From contig CAZVWJ010000005.1 in NCBI GenBank assembly GCA_964631325.1, forward strand, positions 35,273 to 99,272: a stretch of DNA of 64,000 nucleotides, in the 5' to 3' direction. Below are positions 59,201 to 64,000 of this stretch, one piece after another (the first letter of the stretch is position 1; every line of letters starts with the position of its first letter). The notes under the pieces are model-generated. The model was not told where the DNA came from and made no database searches. It saw only the letters and a program-made list of their open reading frames with translations. Origin of the DNA: CAZVWJ01 sp964631325. GTDB lineage: Bacteria > T1Sed10-126. The position numbers and the translations under genes are program-made.

Positions 59201-61138
59201 TTTAGGAATAACTTTATCGTTTAATTCTTCCTTTAAATCTTGATGATTTTCACCTTTATTTAGAAGTTTCTCAATTTCATCGGAAAAATTCGTCCACCGT
59301 TCATCTTTTAAGACACATTCCTGCAACCCAGGTGATTCAGCAATAATTTTACCGGCTCTTAATGTATCTTCAATATCACCAAAAACCCTTGGCGCAGAGA
59401 GCCCCAATTCTTCGGAAAATTGGTCAATTGCCTGGCGAAGTGATCGGACAGATTTTCGCACCTTATCAACTGTATTTTTTAGCTTTTCACGAGCCCCTCT
59501 GGAAGCATTTTCCAAGCCTACGCCTAACAAAGGATGATCACTGATCGGATACACATTCTCCATAGCCACCGATAATTCATCAAGAACAGAGAGCGTATCC
59601 CTGTATTTAACTGAATCAATATCTTGAAGATTCGGTATCTCTGCCGCTACTAATGGTTTATTCTCTACCTCAGTTAATCGACTAATTACCTCATAAGGAG
59701 ATTTACCTAAATTTTCATGAGGCTCATGCAAGGCTGAGACATATTCTTGAAGTTGATTCATTCTTTTTCTTAATTTTCTGAGTTTTTCTTTATGATCCGG
59801 AAAGGGAGGTTTATCTTGATCAAGGGAGGAAGCCAAATCATCCGTAAAACGATTTTTATTGGTTCTCTTGCTATGAAGTTCAACACAATAATCCCACAAA
59901 TTGACACCTTTTAATCTCTCCCTAACCACATCCAGAGCGGCCATTTTTTCCGAGACAAACAGAACTGACTTCCCATCAGTCATAGCTTCAGCTATTAAAT
60001 TCGTAATGGTCTGTGATTTACCGGTCCCAGGAGGTCCTTCTAAAATAAAATCATGGCCTTCTTTGACGGCTAAAATTGCTCGCTGTTGACTTGCATCAGC
60101 ATCCAAAACTTGAGTTGTATCCCACGGAGACATTTCCTTATCTAAGTCAGCATTTTTTATTGATTCTGGGAGTTCAGAAAGAAGTGTCCCCTCCCCGCCC
60201 CCACAAAGTTCTTGAATCAAATTATTCTCAAGAAACATTTCCTCATAGTCTTCAAGTTCTTTGTACATTAAATATTTAGTAAATTTCAGTCGGTCTAGGA
60301 TAATATCCCCAGTCAGCCGCCAATTATCATAGTCCTCAATAGCTTCTTGTACTGCTTCAAAAACTTGATCAGCTTCGACTTCAGTTATATCCGACAGCTC
60401 AGGAATTTCAGGAATTTCTATTTCATATTCCTGTTGTAATTTTAACCGAAGTGCAGGATTTAGGATGGGTTCTTCTCCCCGTTTAGTGAGTTCAAATCCA
60501 CTTCTGGCCGTCTCTCTGTCGAGCTGAACGGGCACTAAAAGAATCGGTGAAAATCGTTCTTTCTCAGAATTCGGAGATTCGTACCATTCGAGCATACCGA
60601 GGGCAAGATGAAGGTTATTAATCCCAGTCTCTTCAATATCTGAACGGGACTGCCTAAAAAGTTTAAGTAATTTATTTCCCAAACTGGCTTCATCATGAAT
60701 CGTCTGAAGTCGATCATCCATGTGATACTCGTCCAATTCACTTTCAACTGCAGACTGTAATTCTTTCCTCTTTTCCAAAATTCTTTCTGGATTACTTGTA
60801 AGTTCTTCACTATCGTGATTTTCCTCAATGTTGTCTTCAATTTCTTGCTTCTGTTGTTCACTTGCCCCTGCCGGATTATCTAACAAAAGTGTTTGTTCAC
60901 TATCAATTTCTTCAACTGAAGAATTTTCTTCATTTTCCTCTGGCACCGGATCAAATTCAAATGATTTACCTTCAAGTAAATGTTGGAGAGCTTTCTGGGG
61001 GTATTCATCAACAATTTCAATGGTCCGAGATTTTCGAGGTATTAGGTTAAGGAGCTGATTCCGGAAGGTCAGATCAATAAGATTTTCTTTCCACGACTTT
61101 ATCCGATCTCTAATCTTAGATTTATAAGTATTACTCAT
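56255..61138 (-). CDS. DUF4011-SF1 helicase-Vsr endonuclease-DUF3320 defence-type protein
   Basis: 1627 residues. The start K-S-W-K-E-N-L-I-D-L-T-F-R-N-Q-L-L-N-L is the DUF4011 hallmark. The superfamily 1 helicase is split: Walker A G-P-P-G-T-G-K-S-Q near residue 370, a long coiled-coil insert (about 430-920), Walker B D-E-A-S-Q near 1000, then G-D-S-K-Q-L-P-P, S-H-Y-R-S-Q-D, Q-G-D-D-R-D-V and L-T-T-R-A-K. A Vsr/MTES-type nuclease follows (G-I-E-C-D-G-A-S-Y-H-S near 1343, V-W-S-T-D-W-F), then a charged linker and a DUF3320-type helical end. As I recall, proteins of this layout were reported as a single-gene anti-phage system (Hhe) in 2020. It lies next to a broken HEPN-like gene. Confidence 0.9.
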   Translation of the reverse strand: MSNTYKSKIRDRIKSWKENLIDLTFRNQLLNLIPRKSRTIEIVDEYPQKALQHLLEGKSFEFDPVPEENEENSSVEEIDSEQTLLLDNPAGASEQQKQEIEDNIEENHDSEELTSNPERILEKRKELQSAVESELDEYHMDDRLQTIHDEASLGNKLLKLFRQSRSDIEETGINNLHLALGMLEWYESPNSEKERFSPILLVPVQLDRETARSGFELTKRGEEPILNPALRLKLQQEYEIEIPEIPELSDITEVEADQVFEAVQEAIEDYDNWRLTGDIILDRLKFTKYLMYKELEDYEEMFLENNLIQELCGGGEGTLLSELPESIKNADLDKEMSPWDTTQVLDADASQQRAILAVKEGHDFILEGPPGTGKSQTITNLIAEAMTDGKSVLFVSEKMAALDVVRERLKGVNLWDYCVELHSKRTNKNRFTDDLASSLDQDKPPFPDHKEKLRKLRKRMNQLQEYVSALHEPHENLGKSPYEVISRLTEVENKPLVAAEIPNLQDIDSVKYRDTLSVLDELSVAMENVYPISDHPLLGVGLENASRGAREKLKNTVDKVRKSVRSLRQAIDQFSEELGLSAPRVFGDIEDTLRAGKIIAESPGLQECVLKDERWTNFSDEIEKLLNKGENHQDLKEELNDKVIPKAFNGDLTTIIKGLENFIDIGIIRFVWPPYWVIYFEARNYFIPGEKPWSDVQILEYLKQAKKVADLQKDVENTDELGKLFDQYWCGIESDWIELKAIYEWIQKFRDLYQQEVITDQGLELAEKSNTNLPNIEEQSKGITSLLNEVEQEIEELQVLVEAEDQFSVEVNDDQKINKVIDLLGDMSDNADQIRSWSTFVSWRNKCFDTPAEDYLRSALEEEVEPNSLRQAFERRFLRDWLEKIFKERTVLADFHSSVHTSRLEEFQELDERSKEFAQERARSELYSRRKQLLKDDNLQDQLNYLQRQARLSRGIDPIRRILQKAGEVVQTIKPCIMMSPLSVAKYLPPEETHFDLLVFDEASQITPEDSVGAFVRAEQVVIVGDSKQLPPTQFFSTSSDLASRDPDTIKDLESILKEMKTAGVPNLRLLSHYRSQDEELISFSNERFYDGDLRTFPSLYRDDDFLGVKFEYLEGVTYSGGGKNLEEAQAVVDAIEEHIENRSQLSLGVGTFGQKQQVLIQDLLEERRRKNPSLEHFFNRDGEEDFFVKNLENLQGDDRDVIFISVTYGPDENENVRRNFGPVSGKNGWRRLNVLTTRAKQQVRVFSCMRYEDIKISDNPSQGVKLLHDYLEYADTGNLRDRSWTNDREPDSPFEKAVISELEKEGYEIVPQVGESGYRIDIGVLNPDSPGEFICGIECDGASYHSTATVRERDRLRQQVLEDHGWTILRVWSTDWFHDKQNQMDRLIDKIEQAKNKGNSHPAKKAIDTSRSKNEVDGKFDAEKGVEDTSDDEKSEEKPAIEDIPVPDYEVKTPDRVRPKDRLYEGSVKNIAEVVEQIVGVESPIHEEALKRRAMKFWDIDQLGSNVSKRIGKAIGYLNRKGRIEREGDFIWDPEMETPPVRSRDLEEHRFDSDHICSEEAAEAIRLLLQYREPLLQEEIPTEAVKLLGFNRAGKKLQSLMEEATEHLIEENFLRPGGYGIRLREH

Positions 61139-61859
61139 AATTTGCCTTTTTACACCAATATGTGCTCATTGACCTTGATAATTTAGTTGCTTGATAACTG
61201 CAATCATCTTTCTCTCTAACTGCATACATTACTGTAAATTGATTTTGATTGAACAACTCACCTATCTCCACTGATATTTCCTTCCTAATATATAAATTTC
61301 ATCGCTTACTCTCTAAAAGATAGAGATTTCTAAGTTCGGCTTGTCCATTTCTGAAATTGTATTATTTGAAATAGATGGAGCCGCCAATAAGGCCTATTTA
61401 CAATAAAATATACTTAAGCGAGGCTTACCTCTGACTTTAGTAGTGTTAACCACAAACTGGATTATATCTTTATTACAGAGGCTTTTCAAAACTTCTAGCA
61501 GAGATCGAAGGGGTGAATTTTGGGAGGAGGAAAAAAATGAGGATAGCAGAAGGTAATTTCAGTCCTCCGGGACTGCTTAGTGGTTCAAATTTACGGGTTC
61601 AGTACCAGAACAAATAAAACTAATGTTTTACTAAAATTAGATGAAGACATGCTTTCTCCTTCCTGTGGTTGGTCAACATCAGAATGTAAAAATATCAATA
61701 CTACTTTCGATCAACTAATTACGTTTATTCTCTCATTTTCTCAATCAGGCAAAACCTGCACAGTAATTGCTTAGAGAACGCCCCATCGGTGACAATATTA
61801 GAGATTGACTTCGTACTCAAGCGGAACAAAAAGTATTAAATTTAAATTTTAGAGTCTTC
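61139..61859. other. Gene-poor gap
   Basis: No sizeable gene is supported. A block near 61318-61345 (GATAGAGATTTCTAAGTTCG) is repeated in degenerate form at 62700-62725. A CAGTCC/GGACTG hairpin occurs near 61560-61575. Confidence 0.5.
61537..61617 (+). CDS. Possible 26-residue peptide
   Basis: ATG 61537 stands seven bases after GGGAGGAGG, one of the strongest ribosome sites in the window, and opens a 26-codon frame ending TAA at 61615. There is no homology I recognise. The strong binding site in an otherwise empty gap is the only support. Confidence 0.25.
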   Translation: MRIAEGNFSPPGLLSGSNLRVQYQNK

Positions 61860-62267
61860 TTATTTGTTTTCCTTATAACTCTCAACACAATCAGTGAGAG
61901 CTTTGATGGCTACATCACCGTCTCCAGTATAGGCAGCTTTCACAATACCTCTAAAAGAAGAACTATCGATTTGTTCAAGACGGACTATTGCTCCATATAT
62001 GGTTCCAGTATATCCACCTGTGGCTGTAACTTGTATTTCAATATATCCCTCACTTGGAACCGGTACGTAGTTAACATTTGGGGATATTGCGTAATCAGCC
62101 GTTTGAATTTTATCTAATGTACATGCCCCAACTTTCTTATAATCCCCTTTAAATTCACGATCAAGCATGGGTTTTTGTTTTTGTACATCTCTCTTGGTTG
62201 CACAGGAAGAAATGAAAATTAAGAGGATTATTAGAAACGAAGATAAGAAAAATTTATTTAGCTTCAA
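61860..62267 (-). CDS. Small lipoprotein of unknown function
   Basis: About 135 residues from TTG 62267, which follows AGGAAGGGAA; the frame is also open to an ATG at 62291. The signal peptide ends in the lipobox F-I-S-S-C. The mature protein has no family I recognise; two further Cys (near 55 and 130) could form a disulfide. It overlaps the end of the next lipoprotein gene upstream by about 14 bases, so the two form an operon. Confidence 0.65.
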   Translation of the reverse strand: MKLNKFFLSSFLIILLIFISSCATKRDVQKQKPMLDREFKGDYKKVGACTLDKIQTADYAISPNVNYVPVPSEGYIEIQVTATGGYTGTIYGAIVRLEQIDSSSFRGIVKAAYTGDGDVAIKALTDCVESYKENK

Positions 62268-62604
62268 AACTAATGGTTCCCTTCCTACCATTACTCATTT
62301 CAAATGTGCCTTCTCCGCTTTGTAAATTGTCATCTCGTGTAACTTGGGCTTTAGCAGTCAAATCGTTCTGACAATCAAGATATATTGTTAACTCTTTAGC
62401 TTGACTCAAAGCATTATATTCCCCCTCACATTTTATTCCATCTTTGGTTTCCACTTTAATAGTTCCATTTCCACTTAAGTATCCAACCGCTACACCTGAT
62501 ATCGGATCTCCATTATTAAATTCACCCTTGATAGGTGCTCTAACTGAGCATGCGGTTAAAAAAACTATAAAAACTAGGGGTAAAAACTTACGCATAAATA
62601 TCAT
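62254..62604 (-). CDS. Small lipoprotein of unknown function
   Basis: 116 residues from ATG 62604, six bases after AGGAG; the frame runs 30 codons further upstream without a better start. Lipobox F-L-T-A-C, so lipid-anchored. The mature part (P-I-K-G-E-F-N-N-G, G-Y-L-S-G-N-G-T-I, Q-S-G-E-G-T-F-E) is a strand-rich repeat pattern, each repeat ending in G-x-G, like MORN-type or small beta proteins. Function unknown. Confidence 0.65.
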   Translation of the reverse strand: MIFMRKFLPLVFIVFLTACSVRAPIKGEFNNGDPISGVAVGYLSGNGTIKVETKDGIKCEGEYNALSQAKELTIYLDCQNDLTAKAQVTRDDNLQSGEGTFEMSNGRKGTISFEAK

Positions 62605-62774
62605 TGCCTCTCCTAGTATGGATTTTTTTGAAACAGGTAGTACGAATTTCCCGCAACCAACTTTACGTTGAATTAAAATCCTCATTATCATCAAATACGA
62701 TAGGAATTTCTAAATTCGACTTATTCTTTTCAGAAGCTATATTAGTAAAAATGGCCGGTGTCGTCAAGAAACCA

Positions 62775-63581
62775 GTAGAGTCGAAGACGGGCGCGTGTGA
62801 GATTCATCGTTCACCGTTTCCCGCCTCCGCTCGTCAAACCGGACGTGCGGATTGCTCGCATCCGGCTTTCCGCTGGATTTCTCCTCTCTCCTATCAGGCA
62901 AAACAACTTTTGGTTCAAAGAATAGTTTCCGATGGAAGCCGTCTGTGTACTTCTTCGGGAGGTAATAGGCTCTCACCACTCTCCCAACACCTTTAGCTTC
63001 TTAGGAAACACATCCAGACGTAAGGCCCCTTCGTTCCACGGGCGTTACCCCGCTTCATCACTACTATGGACCTCTCCGAATTCCGAACGAACCCGACCAG
63101 CAGTTGCCAGCTCCCGGTTGCCGTTTCACTTCATGATGCGGTTGCACGTGACACAAGCTGAATTAAACTCGCCCAATGTCCATTAAGCCTCCGGGCCAAG
63201 AGACACTTTCCACGTCCTCGTTTCCACAGAGCGACGCATCCGTTCGGACCTCCCATGTTGCGATTCATACTTTCTCCACATGCCGTTCCCATTACCCCGG
63301 CGGGCTCCCACAGGTGCATGTGTCAGTTGCTTCCCTGTGAACCAGCGGTCTTCCCAGTCCTATAGAAGGTCGACTCCCGCATCTGGAACTTTCGAGGCCT
63401 GCTGGGGATTCACTTCCGTTCGGCCTGCGGATTCGCTGGACACCTTCCAGTGCCGGTTGTCCCCGGAACTCGAACAGGTCGGTTACCCGTTCCTGTCCTC
63501 CGGGTGGCTACCGAGCCGATTCCAACAAAGACTCAGACCGGACTTTCACCGGTTAGCATGAATCACCTTTCCATGGCGTAC
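62775..63581 (-). ncRNA. Group II intron lacking its reverse transcriptase
   Basis: On the minus strand the sequence at 62869-62835 reads A-G-C-C-G-G-A then a GCAA tetraloop stem and C-G-T-C-C-G-G-T-T, the catalytic domain V fold with the AGC triad. Domain VI follows (GACGAGCG pairing with CGCCCGTC ending at 62785). About 700 bases upstream, near 63581, GTACGCC is a plausible intron 5' end (consensus GUGYG), followed by an AACCGGTGAAAGTCCGG-type domain I segment. The whole is about 0.8 kb, too short for the usual reverse transcriptase, so it is an ORF-less or truncated copy. Exact ends are uncertain. Many short frames here are meaningless. Confidence 0.75.
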
Positions 63582-63794
63582 TATAGGAAATTCCTTTTCA
63601 ATGAATTCACTGTAGTTCGATTATAGCCCCTTGCAAATGAACTATCAAGCTATATTCGGGCTGGATTTTTGCCGCTTTTTGCCCCTGATCTCTTTTCTCT
63701 TCTCGCTCATCATTATATTTATTTTTCTGCTGAATTCCTCCCGCTACCCTTCCCTGTCTTTTATACCTGTAAACTTCAACAGACGTAATAAGGA

Positions 63795-64000
63795 TCACCG
63801 CCCCCCGGGTAGATTGTCTGCGATCTGCTGGTAGGTGAATGACTCTTCCGGAGGTCCGCGAGGGAGATCAGTTCCGGACGAATAGCCGTCCATGTCCCGC
63901 AGGATTCGGCGGATGTCAGCTTGGTTTTCGGGAGATTCTCAACGGAGTGCTCGGAAGAAACTTTTTTTATCTCCGTCCGCCTGATATCGAATAACCGCTC
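63795..64000 (-). pseudogene. Partial or broken gene at the right edge
   Basis: The minus strand enters at 64000 reading V-I-R-Y-Q-A-D-G-D-K-K-S-F-F-R-A-L-R, meets TGA at 63939-63941 and continues in the same frame for 48 codons (D-I-R-R-I-L-R-D-M-D-G-Y, then F-T-Y-Q-Q-I-A-D-N-L) to TGA at 63795. Either one gene with a premature stop or two short genes. No family recognised. Confidence 0.4.

Noticed and set aside
62604..63561. Several frames of 60-130 codons on both strands (62604, 62764, 62932, 63131, 63280)
   Set aside because: They fall in the folded RNA of the group II intron; composition follows the RNA, not protein coding.
63939..63941. UGA as selenocysteine codon
   Set aside because: No selenoprotein family match and no clear SECIS-like hairpin just downstream; a nonsense mutation or gene end is simpler.
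1..64000. tRNA, rRNA, replication origin or prophage genes
   Set aside because: None was recognised when reading the intergenic regions; a covariance-model scan would be the decisive test.

Overview
The window looks like a piece of a draft genome (it contains a 100-N scaffold gap) from an anaerobic, sugar-using, Gram-negative (diderm) bacterium. Diderm architecture is inferred from beta-barrel proteins ending in aromatic residues, PorV/UPF0164-type proteins, lipoproteins and a FlgD/Por-type C-terminal domain. Anaerobic life is suggested by a ferredoxin-linked 2-oxoacid oxidoreductase and a molybdenum hydroxylase operon. Many proteins are rich in Glu/Asp, which would suit a halophile. I cannot assign a phylum; a poorly cultured lineage related to PorV-bearing candidate phyla is plausible.

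Region 1 (1-29734) is a large alpha-glucan (starch/glycogen) locus. It holds a type I pullulanase, two secreted GH13 enzymes, a cytoplasmic GH57 glucanotransferase, a GH133 debranching enzyme, an MsmK/UgpC-type ABC ATPase with two MalF/MalG-type permeases, two diguanylate cyclases translationally coupled to the ATPase gene, two beta-barrel proteins, two PorV-like proteins, a lipoprotein and a tandem-repeat secreted protein. One small domain, an early-set/CBM48-like glycan-binding fold with the signature V-x-L-A-G-x-F-N-x-W ... Y-K-F-x-V-D-G-x-W, recurs in enzymes, lipoprotein, repeat protein and the N-terminus of a beta-barrel. No SusC/SusD pair and no solute-binding protein is seen. I infer a glucan-capture system built by shuffling this domain. 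An HD-GYP protein (29745-31040) follows, so c-di-GMP signalling genes flank the locus.

Region 2 (31557-40808) is a nine-gene operon ending at a perfect rho-independent terminator: a three-subunit molybdenum hydroxylase, AllH-like (DUF2877), AllF-like (FdrA), a separately encoded 60-residue FdrA tail, AllG-like (DUF1116), a cyclase-family metal hydrolase and a GNAT-like protein of unknown role. By homology to the E. coli AllFGH oxamate carbamoyltransferase this is probably a catabolic pathway for a nitrogen heterocycle, but the substrate is unknown.

Region 3 (40933-45768) carries a two-subunit 2-oxoacid:ferredoxin oxidoreductase and a secreted ankyrin-repeat protein, with a gene-poor stretch between them.

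Region 4 (46200-64000) is an accessory/defence island: a ribbon-helix-helix/PIN toxin-antitoxin pair, a HipBA-like pair with a striking array of operator-like dyads, a Fic enzyme, a RAYT transposase flanked by inverted repeats, a three-gene DDE transposon that has split a HEPN-like gene with a 6-bp target duplication, a 1627-residue DUF4011-helicase-Vsr-DUF3320 protein, two small lipoproteins, an ORF-less group II intron and a decayed gene at the right edge. MITE-like elements, some with 8-bp target duplications, are scattered through the first three regions.
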